A stretch of DNA of 64,000 bases. Origin: Microbacterium candidum (GTDB lineage: Bacteria; Actinomycetota; Actinomycetes; Actinomycetales; Microbacteriaceae). How positions within the stretch are numbered: position 1 is the stretch's first letter; every line of letters starts with the position of its first letter. The position numbers were made by a program, and so were the translations under genes. The DNA lies in the NCBI RefSeq assembly GCF_030315975.1, contig NZ_JASXSZ010000001.1, forward strand, positions 1,076,970 through 1,140,969, in the 5' to 3' direction. Under the pieces are notes generated by a model, which made no database searches, was not told where the DNA came from, and saw only the letters and a program-made list of their open reading frames with translations. Positions 52,631 to 61,912 of the stretch are shown piece after piece.

Positions 52631-55600
52631 ATGAGGATGGCTACGATGGTGCGACCCACGTGGGCCGATGCAGGGAAGAGCCCAATCCGGGCGGGGATGA
52701 CGGGGGCGGTGATCCTCGGTGTCGTCCTGGGTACGCTGGGCGTCCCAGCGGTGAAAGCCGTGCCCGCGGCGGCGTCCACCGCGGCGGGTGCTACGGTCAC
52801 CTACCCTCTCGCCGGTGGCGACTTCGGGGACCCTTGGTCGGTGACAGGAACGGTCACCGCTGAGAACTCGGTCCTGCTTGCGCCGGGCGGCGTGCTTTGG
52901 GAAGGCATCCCGGTCGGCGCCGGGAGCGCTCCGCAGGCTGGTGATGTGGTGTACGCCTCCGTCGACGTGACTCTCGATTCGGGCGTGACCACGCAGTCCG
53001 ACGTACTCGTGCGGCTCACCGACGGCAGCTCGATTCTCGCCGAGCGGAGCGACCTGACCGGGCTCGCGCGCGGCACCCGTATCACCGCCGAGACGAGTTT
53101 CGTCTCCAACGGCGGGCGCATCGGCGCGGGAGCCGGCGCTCTCTACATCGAACTGCACAACGACACCGCCGCGCCCATCGAGTTCCACGCCGTGCACGCG
53201 TGGGGCATACGCGGCGCCGGTGAACAGGTCGATTACGCTATCCCGAACGGCGACTTCTCCGCGGTGCTTGGAAGTGGCAACTGGTCCGGCAGCGGCGCGA
53301 CCGCCCTGCGCAGCGTGATGCTGGCTCCGGGTGCGGGCATCAGCCAGTCGCTACCCGTCGGGGCCGGCGCGGACAGCCCGCTTCCCGGAGACATTCCCAC
53401 CTTGTCCTTCCGCGCGTTCGTCTCGCCCGAGGACACGGTCGCCCGTGCGGTCGGATCCGTGAGTTCGGGGGAGACGGCGATCGCGTCCGCCGCCCTGCCG
53501 TCTCCAACCTCCCGCGGCACCTGGCAGACCTTGACCAGCAGCGCGGTCGGCGCCGGTGTCGTACCGCTCGGCGCGACGGCAGTCACCGTCGCCCTGACGA
53601 ACACGGCCGCTGCGCCGCTGCGCCTGGCCTCCGTGCAGACCAGAGCAACCCGCGCGCCCAGGAACGACGACATGAACGGTGACGGCGCGGTGAACGCAGC
53701 TGACGCCGCCTGGCTGACCGCCCAGGTCAAAGCTGGCACCACCGACCCCGCGCTCGACTACGACGGCGACGGGCAGGTGACGCTGGCCGACGTCTCCTAC
53801 TTCACCCGCTTCATCCTCGACGACCGCAGCGAGGTCTACGGCAACCTGGCGCATCTCGACTTTCTCAGCGAGCACGTCACCGTCGAAGGCACCCCGATGC
53901 TGATCGTGCACCTCTACTCCGCACCAGTCGACCCGGCAGACCTCAGCCGCGGCTACACCTGGATCTCGGACCCGCAGGAGGGCATCGCCGCACTCGACGA
54001 CGTCGCGCGGGCAGCCCTCGTCTGGGCCGAGCACTACCGCACCTACCGGGACGAGCACAGCTACCAGCAGTTGAAGCTTGCGCTTGCATTCGTCATGTGG
54101 ATGCAGGCCCCCAACGGCGACTTCGACAACTTCGTCGACCGCGACGCCGCAGGCGTCATCTACAAGCGCGACAGCCAATCGTCGTCGACCAGCTTCAGCT
54201 ACTGGGCGGCGCGAGGCTACGAGGCCATGGCCACTGCGCTCCCGCTCATCCAGAAAGGTGATACAAGTCTGAACGCGCAGCTCACCTCACACCTCACGCT
54301 GAGCCTCAAGCGGCTCGGCGAGGTCGTTGCGCCGATCGCCGGAGCGAGGGGCACGGCGGCGCCCGCGCTGCCGGGCAACGACGTGTGGCTGTCGTCGATC
54401 GCCGTGTCGGCGCTCGCCGCCCACGCCCCGAGCCTCGCAGGCGCTGCCAGGGCACAGGCCGTCGCGCTCGCCGGCCGGCTCGGGAAGGGCATCGGCACAT
54501 ACCAATCCGGCGACTTCACGACGTATCCCCTCGGCGCGGTCACGAACACCGGCGGCCAGTGGGACGAGTGGGGCAGCATTCAGGCGAAGGCCCTCGCGCT
54601 CGCCGGCCAGCTCTCCGGTGACAAGACGCTGGTGAAGAAGGCCGAGCTGGAGGCGGACAGCTACCTGTCGGACCTATTGATCTCCGGGCGCTCCTTCTCG
54701 GTGAACCCGAACAAGTCGGGGCTGCCCGCGATCAACTACGCCACCGCCAGCTACGTGGAGAACTACCTCACCCTTTACTCGGTGACCGGGCTGAAGAAGT
54801 ATGCCGATATGGCCGGGATGGCCGCCACGTGGTGGACGGGCCAGAATGCGATCGGCGTTCCGATGTTCGACCAGGCCCTCGGCCTCGCCTTCGACGGGAT
54901 CACCGTCGGCGGGCTCAACAACAACAGTGGAGCCGAGTCGGTGGATGAGGCACTTCGCGCCATCCTCCGGCTCAAGCGCGTGCCGGAGGCGGCAGCACTG
55001 ATGACCTCGGCCAAGACCGCTGAGCACACCACGCAAACCATCCAGTTCGAGGACCTCTACCGCCAAGGTCGGCCTTCCGACGCGGCGCTCGAGCTGCCGG
55101 GCGGCGCGCTGAACGATCCGGCTCAGGCGCTGGTGAGTCAGAGCGCCACCTCCGGCACGGACGAGAAGGCGATCTATGCGGACGCACTGCCGCTGACCCA
55201 GCAGCAACCCGTGTACCGACTGTGGCAGGGCACGCATGCGATCTTCGTGAAGGGCGTCGGCTACAACAACGTCCGCATCTTCGACGGCGGGTCTCTGAGC
55301 CTCGACCTTCCCGTGGGCGGTGCAGGTCAACCGCAGGTCGGAGACGCCCTCCGACTCAACTTCGCCGCTCTGGTGCAGTTCCAAACCACCCTGCGCGCAC
55401 GAGTGCTCGCAGTAGACGCGTCCGGTGCCTCCACGCTCCTGGCCGACGACAGCGGATTCCGTTACAACGCCCGCACCTGGTACTCGGGAAGCGGGTCGGT
55501 TAACACCACTCCGGTGGCGACGGTTCCCGCGGGAACGATCTCCGTACGTGTCGAGTTCTCGAGCACATCGACGAACCCCAACGCCTACGAGGGATACTCG

Positions 55601-56350
55601 ACCGTCACGCTGGCGAACCTGTTCCGGCTCGGCACCCCGGAGGTCCGCTACGGCTCAACGAGCCTCTCTGGGTCGGCCTACGCGCTCGCCCCGGCAGGCT
55701 CCAGCCGCACCTTCTCGGTCGCTGTGACTTCGGCAGGCGAGTACTCGGTCTTCCTGAGCGAGGTGGGCCAGCCGAAGGCTGCAACCGCCACGATCGCCAT
55801 CGGCGGCGCGTTCCGCGCGGCGGCGACGGTGCCGGCTGGCGCGGGAACGGTATCGATCGTGAACCTCGGGAGGGCATCGCTGGCGGCTGGCGCGACCACC
55901 CTCACGGTGACCGTCCCGCCGGGAGCAGACGCGGGACTCGACGCGGTGATCCTCTATCCCGCGCAGGCGACGGCGACCTACGCGCTCCTGGACGGAAGGA
56001 AGGTGACGGTGCTGAGGGATGCCTCGGACGGCACCCTGACCACCGGGAGCCCCCAGCAGATCGCCGCGCGGATGTCGCCGATCCCAACGGTCGCACCGAC
56101 AATCGGTGGCAATGCGGCGCTGCGGTCGGTCCTCATCGCCGACCCTGGCAGCTGGACGCCGGCCGGCGCGAGCTTCTCGTACCAGTGGCTCCGCGACGGC
56201 CAGGAGATCCCGGGGGCCCGCGGTCGGACCTACAACGTTCAGCAGAAGGATGCCGGGCACGAAGTCAGCGTCGCCGTGACCGCGAGCGAGCGCGACCGTA
56301 TGCCGGGGCACGCAGTGAGCGCACCCGTCGCCGTCCCCGCAGCGAAATGA
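52631..56350 (+). CDS. Large secreted multidomain protein with dockerin-like module, possible new glycoside hydrolase
   Basis: The 1239-residue protein (ATG at 52631, 52637 or 52646) has a signal peptide (AVILGVVLGTLGVPAVKA). Next are two similar beta-sandwich modules (about residues 55-200 and 205-340; YPLAGGDFGDPW versus YAIPNGDFSAVLGSGNW). A dockerin-like pair of calcium loops follows (DMNGDGAVNAADAAWL, DYDGDGQVTLADVSYF; about 346-400), then a helical domain (about 405-800; VWAEHYRTYRDEHSYQQL, FVMWMQAPNGDFDNFVDRD) like an (alpha/alpha) barrel. The rest is beta-sandwich domains and a terminal Ig-like repeat (FSYQWLRDGQEIPGARG). I cannot assign the helical domain to a family. GH2 and GH130-like neighbours suggest polysaccharide breakdown. 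Confidence 0.7.
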   Translation: MRMATMVRPTWADAGKSPIRAGMTGAVILGVVLGTLGVPAVKAVPAAASTAAGATVTYPLAGGDFGDPWSVTGTVTAENSVLLAPGGVLWEGIPVGAGSAPQAGDVVYASVDVTLDSGVTTQSDVLVRLTDGSSILAERSDLTGLARGTRITAETSFVSNGGRIGAGAGALYIELHNDTAAPIEFHAVHAWGIRGAGEQVDYAIPNGDFSAVLGSGNWSGSGATALRSVMLAPGAGISQSLPVGAGADSPLPGDIPTLSFRAFVSPEDTVARAVGSVSSGETAIASAALPSPTSRGTWQTLTSSAVGAGVVPLGATAVTVALTNTAAAPLRLASVQTRATRAPRNDDMNGDGAVNAADAAWLTAQVKAGTTDPALDYDGDGQVTLADVSYFTRFILDDRSEVYGNLAHLDFLSEHVTVEGTPMLIVHLYSAPVDPADLSRGYTWISDPQEGIAALDDVARAALVWAEHYRTYRDEHSYQQLKLALAFVMWMQAPNGDFDNFVDRDAAGVIYKRDSQSSSTSFSYWAARGYEAMATALPLIQKGDTSLNAQLTSHLTLSLKRLGEVVAPIAGARGTAAPALPGNDVWLSSIAVSALAAHAPSLAGAARAQAVALAGRLGKGIGTYQSGDFTTYPLGAVTNTGGQWDEWGSIQAKALALAGQLSGDKTLVKKAELEADSYLSDLLISGRSFSVNPNKSGLPAINYATASYVENYLTLYSVTGLKKYADMAGMAATWWTGQNAIGVPMFDQALGLAFDGITVGGLNNNSGAESVDEALRAILRLKRVPEAAALMTSAKTAEHTTQTIQFEDLYRQGRPSDAALELPGGALNDPAQALVSQSATSGTDEKAIYADALPLTQQQPVYRLWQGTHAIFVKGVGYNNVRIFDGGSLSLDLPVGGAGQPQVGDALRLNFAALVQFQTTLRARVLAVDASGASTLLADDSGFRYNARTWYSGSGSVNTTPVATVPAGTISVRVEFSSTSTNPNAYEGYSTVTLANLFRLGTPEVRYGSTSLSGSAYALAPAGSSRTFSVAVTSAGEYSVFLSEVGQPKAATATIAIGGAFRAAATVPAGAGTVSIVNLGRASLAAGATTLTVTVPPGADAGLDAVILYPAQATATYALLDGRKVTVLRDASDGTLTTGSPQQIAARMSPIPTVAPTIGGNAALRSVLIADPGSWTPAGASFSYQWLRDGQEIPGARGRTYNVQQKDAGHEVSVAVTASERDRMPGHAVSAPVAVPAAK

Positions 56351-56356
56351 GCGCGA

Positions 56357-58336
56357 TCAGTGCGGCGCGGACGACAGGGCCGCGCCAAACTGATCGAGCA
56401 GGCCTCCGATCGCCAGCGCAGCCGGCTTCGGACGCCCCCAGAAGTCGATGACAGCGAGGCTGACAGCGCACGGGAACGTGTCATGCCCCATCCACAGCAT
56501 GAACCCGCCCGTGGTGGGGAAACGTCGGAGCGCATGTTCGAAGGCGCAGCTGAGCATTCTCGCCTGCCGCTGCGCACTCGCGTGCAGCCACTGCTCGACG
56601 GGCACGTCACTGTCGCGGGCATCGAAGCCCGCGAGCCACCAGCCGGACGAGTGCGTCCACACTGCGCGGAGCTGGGCGTCGTCCACGCCATGGGGCAGCA
56701 GTCCGAAGGCATCGAGCAGGTCTGCGCCGCTCGCACCGGCCACCCCGACTTCCGACCGGAACAGCGCGTCGTCGGCCGCCCAGTACGCATCCCATTCATT
56801 CTCATCACCGCCGAACTCCCACGGCCCGTGGACGTCATGGTGGAGGCCCTGACCGAACTCGGAGGCGGAGGCCTCGAAGCGAGGGCCGGACGGCGTCGTC
56901 GCCGTGTAGCGAGTTCCAGGAGCGAGATCGGCGCACACATCGCCGGCCGCCCGAAGCGTGGGGTGCTCGATCGTCAAGGGCGACCCAGGAACGGCGGGCG
57001 CGGTCACGCGCGTAAGCTCGTTGCCGCCGCACCACAGTGCGAGTGCGGGGTGATGGCCGAGCGTCGTAACGTAGTCGGCGGCGATCCGGCGGAACTCGTC
57101 CATGATCGACGCGTCGGAGGGCGGCTCGTTGTCAAGCCCGGACGAGCTGAGCGGGAGGTCCTGCCATACCAGCATGCCGAGCCTGTCGCACTCGTCGTAG
57201 AACGCCGCACGTTCGGCGCGCGCGCCGCCCCACACCCGGATCAGGTTGAACCCAAGATCACAGTACGTCAGGACCCGGGCGCGAACCTCGGTGTCGCTCA
57301 CATCGGCGTGGTCCGCGCGCAATGGGACCCAGTTGACGCCCGCTAGGAAGATCTCCCGGCCGTTGACGGCACACAGCCAGGGTTCCGCGTCGGCCGCGGC
57401 GCCGGGATTCCGCCGCCACTCCAGGGTCCGGAAGCCCACCTGCCGGGTCGTCGTCTGCGTTCGGCCTTCGGCGAAAACGTCGACGCGGACGGTGTACAGG
57501 GCCTGCTCCGCGGTCGGACGCACCTGCCACAACCGGGGACGGGGAACGGACAGCGTGTGCCGGTCGCCCGTCGCTGCCGACTCGGACGCGACGACAGTGC
57601 CGGAAACGTCGATCACTGAAACCTCAAACGTTGCGCCGGCCGTGAGCGTGCAGCGACGCAGATCCACCGCCACCGTTCCATCACCCGTGCCATTCACGGC
57701 GGCATTCACGACGGCCTCGTCGAGGCGCCAGTCGGGACCCACCCGGAGCCGGATGCCGTCAGCGATGCCGATCTGCACGGTCCGCGGCGTCCAGTCCCAG
57801 CCGAACGAGAAGCGCGGCTTCCAGTCGCGAATACGGGAGGTCCAACCGTTCTGGCCGAGAGCGTCCGGAACACGGGTGAACACGATCGTGAGCAAGTCGC
57901 CGTCGCGATCGAGGCTGTCGGTGATGTCGAAGCGCTGCCTGACGAACGCATCCGCGAACTCACCCACCACGGTCTCACCGATGAGGACGACCCCCTCGCC
58001 GTCGAACATATCGGCCTCAAGAACGATCCGATCGTCGGGGCCGGCGAGCAGGTCCTTCAGGGACTCCGCGGGGATGGCACGCTCGAAGGTCCAATGCCGG
58101 TTCTCGATCCACTCCGAGGCGCGCGAATCCGTTCCGCGATAAGGGCCGGGAGCGATGCCGGCGCGCACGAGAGCGCCGCGGACGGAACCGGGGACCGGAG
58201 CCCGGATCGGACCGATGTCGGCGGTGGACACCTTGGCCCGCTCGGGCGTGAGGCCGAGCAGCCAGTCGTTCTGGCGCCATCCGCGCACAGTCCACTCTCC
58301 GGCGAGATCGACCGTGTCGGCGTGCTCCGCGCTCAC
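56357..58336 (-). CDS. Beta-mannosidase-like glycoside hydrolase, family 2
   Basis: The GTG at 58336 overlaps the stop of the GH130-like gene (GTGA). The 659-residue protein has no signal peptide. It shows the GH2 N-terminal domain (SFGWDWTPRTVQIGIADG), FLAGVNWVPLRADHAD, LIRVWGGARAERAAFYDECD, the likely acid/base E440 in LWCGGNELTRV and the likely nucleophile E529 in ALFRSEVGVAG. It is shorter than the 825-residue GH2 at 31111 and lacks its C-terminal domains. It probably removes mannose or a related sugar from the products of the GH130-like and secreted proteins. Confidence 0.85.
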   Translation of the reverse strand: MSAEHADTVDLAGEWTVRGWRQNDWLLGLTPERAKVSTADIGPIRAPVPGSVRGALVRAGIAPGPYRGTDSRASEWIENRHWTFERAIPAESLKDLLAGPDDRIVLEADMFDGEGVVLIGETVVGEFADAFVRQRFDITDSLDRDGDLLTIVFTRVPDALGQNGWTSRIRDWKPRFSFGWDWTPRTVQIGIADGIRLRVGPDWRLDEAVVNAAVNGTGDGTVAVDLRRCTLTAGATFEVSVIDVSGTVVASESAATGDRHTLSVPRPRLWQVRPTAEQALYTVRVDVFAEGRTQTTTRQVGFRTLEWRRNPGAAADAEPWLCAVNGREIFLAGVNWVPLRADHADVSDTEVRARVLTYCDLGFNLIRVWGGARAERAAFYDECDRLGMLVWQDLPLSSSGLDNEPPSDASIMDEFRRIAADYVTTLGHHPALALWCGGNELTRVTAPAVPGSPLTIEHPTLRAAGDVCADLAPGTRYTATTPSGPRFEASASEFGQGLHHDVHGPWEFGGDENEWDAYWAADDALFRSEVGVAGASGADLLDAFGLLPHGVDDAQLRAVWTHSSGWWLAGFDARDSDVPVEQWLHASAQRQARMLSCAFEHALRRFPTTGGFMLWMGHDTFPCAVSLAVIDFWGRPKPAALAIGGLLDQFGAALSSAPH

Positions 58337-59397
58337 GCCGTCACCTGGCGGTAGAGGTACATCTCGCGCGTCCCGGAGGGCGCGTCCCAGCCCTGAGCGA
58401 ACAGGATGTCGCCGTCGTAGCGGACGAGACCACCCCAGGAGAGGGAGCCGCCGCGGTTCAACGCCAGTTGCCGGAACGGCTCGTCGACGTTGTACAGGGC
58501 TTGGGCGGCCGCGAACTCCCCGGAGGCGTCGCGGTAGAAGAAGTCGAGGACGATGCTGCCGGAGTCGTCGTGCCCGGTCACGGCGCAGGAGACCTCCAGC
58601 AGCGATCCGCCGACCGCAGTCAGATCGAGGTAAGGCTGCTCCGTGAACGTCCAGTTCACGAGGTCGTCCGATCGGCCGATGTACGGGCTCCCGCCGCAAC
58701 CCTCCGACAGATACATGAGGTACTGGCCGCCCACCCGGACCGCCCGGCCGGTGAGGTCGCGAGGAATGACGGCGCCCTTCGCCCAGAGCCGGGACACCTC
58801 GTAGGGGACGGCGAGGCCGCGCTTCTCCCAGTGCACCAGGTCGGTAGACGTCGCCACCTTCACGTCGCAGCCGAGGGAGGCGATCGGGTAGCCCGGGGAT
58901 GGGTAGCGTTCTGCTTGAATGCTGCCCGCTGCCTGCCAGATTCCGTTGTAGAAGAGGACGTACTCGTTCTCGGTGCGGTAGACCTTGGGATCCTCGCAGC
59001 TGAGGAGCTCATCGTCCGCAGTTGGGTAGACGACGGGGTTGGTCGGAGAGTCGATCCAGCCGCCCTCGGCGGTGTACGTCGCAAGGCCGATCCTGCTGGC
59101 AGTGGACTCCTTGCGCGGGGAGGCGCGGTAGAACATGTGCAACGCGTCGCCGTCGAGGATCAGGGAGGGGTTGAAGACGGAACTCGACGTCCAGCCGATA
59201 CCCGTCGGGTCAGACCACTGATCACGCGGGCGGAAAGTCAGCGACTCGTCGCGGGCGAACGGCCCGATCGCCCACGCGGGGCGCTGCGTGTAGTGCCGCG
59301 AGAACTGGTCGGTCGAGATCCGATCGGTGAGCGGGTCGGAATGCTCGAGGGCAGCCTCGTAGCTCGCGCGCAGGCCTTCCGATGACAGTCGTTCCAT
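58333..59397 (-). CDS. GH130-like five-bladed propeller glycosidase/phosphorylase
   Basis: I choose the ATG at 59397 (GGAGG six bases before it) over one at 59403 that directly abuts GGAGG. The 354-residue protein has the repeating blades of a GH130-type propeller: SVFNPSLILDGDALHMFYRA, SRIGLATYTAEGG, LLSCEDPKVYRTENEYVLFY and WAKGAVIPRDLTGRAVRVGG. GH130 enzymes split beta-mannosides by phosphate or water. Distinction from related GH43/GH32 propellers rests on the FNPSLI and EDPKVY patterns only. It heads a two-gene operon with the GH2 enzyme and has ACAACGTTGT sites upstream. Confidence 0.72.
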   Translation of the reverse strand: MERLSSEGLRASYEAALEHSDPLTDRISTDQFSRHYTQRPAWAIGPFARDESLTFRPRDQWSDPTGIGWTSSSVFNPSLILDGDALHMFYRASPRKESTASRIGLATYTAEGGWIDSPTNPVVYPTADDELLSCEDPKVYRTENEYVLFYNGIWQAAGSIQAERYPSPGYPIASLGCDVKVATSTDLVHWEKRGLAVPYEVSRLWAKGAVIPRDLTGRAVRVGGQYLMYLSEGCGGSPYIGRSDDLVNWTFTEQPYLDLTAVGGSLLEVSCAVTGHDDSGSIVLDFFYRDASGEFAAAQALYNVDEPFRQLALNRGGSLSWGGLVRYDGDILFAQGWDAPSGTREMYLYRQVTA

Positions 59398-59472
59398 CGA
59401 CATCCTCCAGACAGGTGAGTCGCTGCGGCGGGGCCGGTCAGCGGGGACAGGGTTGAACACTACGGACTGCGA

Positions 59473-59482
59473 ACAACGTTGT
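59473..59482. promoter_or_regulatory. LacI-type palindrome ACAACGTTGT, site 3
   Basis: A perfect copy in the divergent promoter between the GH130-like/GH2 operon and the third importer operon, 75 bases before the GH130-like start. Confidence 0.7.
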
Positions 59483-59529
59483 CCAGAGAGCTTGACAGTA
59501 TTCTTCCGCAGGCGGCAAGATAAGATGAA

Positions 59530-59539
59530 ACAACGTTGT
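59530..59539. promoter_or_regulatory. LacI-type palindrome ACAACGTTGT, site 4
   Basis: A perfect copy 57 bases from site 3 and 76 bases before the binding-protein start. TTGACA at 59493-59498 lies between sites 3 and 4 and could be the -35 of the importer promoter. Confidence 0.7.
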
Positions 59540-59615
59540 TCCGTTCTTTCCCGAGACGGAACCCGACCCCACCGCTCGGGAGGCTCCGAGCGGAACGTGA
59601 CAAAGGAGTTGCATC

Positions 59616-60950
59616 ATGAAGGCAATCACGACGACACGCCGGGCGGTGGCGCGCGGCGCCGTGGCCATGGCCATCGCGGGAGCGCTCATCGCTTTGGCAG
59701 GCTGTTCGGGCTCGGCATCCGCGAGCGGCGACTCGAGCGGGAAGGTGAGCGGTACCCTCAACGTTCTGGTTCCCAGCGCCGCGGGTTCGGACGCGGGCTT
59801 CAAGGCCGTCAACGCCGCCTTCCAGAAGAAGTACCCCGACGCCAAGATCGTCTTCACCTCGGTACCCACGAACAACTGGGCGTCGGTCGAGTCCTCCCGC
59901 CTGTCGGCCGGCAACGTCGACGTCCTCGTGGCGAGCCCCATCGAAATCCCGTCCTACGTCCCGGCGAGCTCGGAATCGTTCGACGCCAAGGCGGCCGACG
60001 CCGGCACCTTCGTCGATCTGTCGAACGAGAGCTTCATGAAGAACTGGACCCCGACCGTAATCGATGCCCTGAAATACAAGGGCAAGGACTACAGCGTACC
60101 GACGGGCCTCAGCTACTACACCGGCGCGTTCTACAACAAGGACATCTTCGCGAAGTACGGCTTGCAGGTTCCCACGACGTGGTCCGAATTCGTCGCGCTC
60201 TGCGACAAGCTGAAAGGTGCAGGGGTGGCCCCGCTCGGAATCGGCGGCAAGGACAGCTGGCCGGCGGGTCTGACGATGCTCGCTGCCGTGCAGGGCGCGT
60301 ATCCGACTCAGTCTGACAAGGCTGATCTCGCCGAGCAGCTCTGGAAGCAGAAGGCGAAGCTCACCGACCCCAAGCTTGTGGATGTCCTCAGCAAGGTCGA
60401 CACAATGTACGGATACGCCGAGCAGAACTTCGCGGGGGTCGCCTACAGTGATGTTCCTAGCCTGTTCGCCAACGGATCGGTCGCCATGACGCCGGACGGC
60501 ACCTGGAACCAGACGACGATCGACGCCGCGGTCGCGGGCAAGTTCTCGTACGGGTACTTCCCGATCCCGACGAGCGACAACGCGGCGGACAACGCGACGT
60601 TGGGCGGCAAGGTGGAGATCCGACTGTCGGCGACCGCCGCGTCGAAGAACAAGACCGCAGCCCTCGCCTACCTCGACTTCTTCTCGCAGCCTGAGAACTA
60701 CAAGCTCTTCATCGCGGACGCTGGATTCGCTCCTGCGCAGCCGGGCATCGCGTCGACCCCGTTCCTCGGCTCGATCAAGGACTACACGAAGTCGTTCAGC
60801 CTCGCCTGGGACAACATCTGGACGGCAAACGCCAACGCGGGACCCGCGGCGAAGTTCCCGTTCAACTACGTCGGCGTGGCCCCCCTCGGAACCGACACGC
60901 CAGACAAGGCCGCTGCAGCGGCGCAGAAGGACTGGTCGGCCGCGTTCTAG
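59616..60950 (+). CDS. Sugar ABC transporter substrate-binding lipoprotein
   Basis: The 444-residue protein follows AAAGGAG. It has a lipoprotein signal (AMAIAGALIALAGC, lipid Cys at residue 30) and an extracellular solute-binding type-1 fold (TLNVLVPSAAGSDAGFKAVN, TGLSYYTGAFYNKDIFAKYG, SLFANGSVAMTPDGTWNQTT). It feeds the two permeases that follow; no ATPase is encoded. The gene is controlled from the promoter with ACAACGTTGT sites, so its ligand is likely the glycan product of the GH2/GH130-like enzymes. Confidence 0.9.
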   Translation: MKAITTTRRAVARGAVAMAIAGALIALAGCSGSASASGDSSGKVSGTLNVLVPSAAGSDAGFKAVNAAFQKKYPDAKIVFTSVPTNNWASVESSRLSAGNVDVLVASPIEIPSYVPASSESFDAKAADAGTFVDLSNESFMKNWTPTVIDALKYKGKDYSVPTGLSYYTGAFYNKDIFAKYGLQVPTTWSEFVALCDKLKGAGVAPLGIGGKDSWPAGLTMLAAVQGAYPTQSDKADLAEQLWKQKAKLTDPKLVDVLSKVDTMYGYAEQNFAGVAYSDVPSLFANGSVAMTPDGTWNQTTIDAAVAGKFSYGYFPIPTSDNAADNATLGGKVEIRLSATAASKNKTAALAYLDFFSQPENYKLFIADAGFAPAQPGIASTPFLGSIKDYTKSFSLAWDNIWTANANAGPAAKFPFNYVGVAPLGTDTPDKAAAAAQKDWSAAF

Positions 60951-60963
60951 GTTTCCCCCACGT

Positions 60964-60994
60964 GTCCGTCCGGGAGCATGGCTCCCGGACGGAC
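60964..60994 (+). promoter_or_regulatory. Strong hairpin between binding-protein and permease genes
   Basis: gtccgtccgggagc-atg-gctcccggacggac is a perfect 14-bp stem with a 3-base loop, 13 bases after the stop. As no T-run follows and the permeases continue the operon, it may stabilise the binding-protein mRNA or attenuate read-through. Confidence 0.7.
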
Positions 60995-61012
60995 CACATG
61001 ATTCGAGGATCA

Positions 61013-61912
61013 ATGTCCAACTCCTACCCCTTCGGCCGACGAGGGGCACTGCTGGCGACCTTTGGTACGGCGCAGGCGCTGATCATCGTCTTCGCCTTCG
61101 TGCCGGCGATCGCCGTCATCGCCATCAGCTTTACCGACATCAGCGGCCTCCCGAACTTTCCCATCAATTGGGTCGGGATCCAGAACTACATCACCTTCTT
61201 CTCGGCAGCGCACCTCGGCTATAACCTCAACGCGCTGGGGAACACCCTCGTCTACGCGCTCTCGACCACGGTCATCATCAATGTCCTCGCGCTGGCGTTC
61301 GCTCTGCTGTTCAACCAGCGACTGCGCGGCACCAACTTCTATCGGGCGCTCGTGTTCATGCCGACGGTGCTCGGCGTCACCGTCATCGGGCTGATCTGGT
61401 CTCTCGTCTTCAACCCGAGTGGCGGCCCGGCGGCCTCCGTCTGGAAGCTCTTCGGATCCTCGTCGGCCTTCTTCGGAGACCCCCATCTGGCACTGACCCT
61501 TGTCATCGGCGTGCAGATCTGGTCGGGCATCGGCGTGGCGATGGTGATCTATCTCGCCGGTCTCCAGGCGATCCCCTCTGACCTGTACGAGGTGGCGAGC
61601 ATCGACGGTGCGACCCCGTGGCAGAAGCTCCGCCACGTCACCTTCCCGCTGCTCGCGCCGTCGGTCACCGCGAACGTGCTGCTGTCGATCATCGGAGCGC
61701 TGCAGAGCTACCAGCTCGCGTACGTCCTGACCGGCCCAAGCAACCCGGCAACCCAGCTGCTGTCGCTCGCAATCTTCGCCCAGGGGTTCGGCGGCGGGGT
61801 CAGCGGCAGTCAGGGCTACGCAGCGGCCATCTCGGTCGTCCAGTTCGTGATCGTGGGAATCATCTCTCTCGCGGTCATGTGGTACCTCCGCAGAAGGGAG
61901 AACACGCTGTGA
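61013..61912 (+). CDS. Sugar ABC transporter permease (MalF-like)
   Basis: I place the start at the ATG at 61013 (GAGG just upstream, after the hairpin); an in-frame GTG at 60962 would put the hairpin inside the gene. The 299-residue protein has six hydrophobic segments (ALIIVFAFVPAIAVIAISF, VIINVLALAFALLF) and the ATPase-contacting loop DLYEVASIDGATPWQKLRHV. The second permease gene overlaps its stop by four bases. Confidence 0.9.
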   Translation: MSNSYPFGRRGALLATFGTAQALIIVFAFVPAIAVIAISFTDISGLPNFPINWVGIQNYITFFSAAHLGYNLNALGNTLVYALSTTVIINVLALAFALLFNQRLRGTNFYRALVFMPTVLGVTVIGLIWSLVFNPSGGPAASVWKLFGSSSAFFGDPHLALTLVIGVQIWSGIGVAMVIYLAGLQAIPSDLYEVASIDGATPWQKLRHVTFPLLAPSVTANVLLSIIGALQSYQLAYVLTGPSNPATQLLSLAIFAQGFGGGVSGSQGYAAAISVVQFVIVGIISLAVMWYLRRRENTL

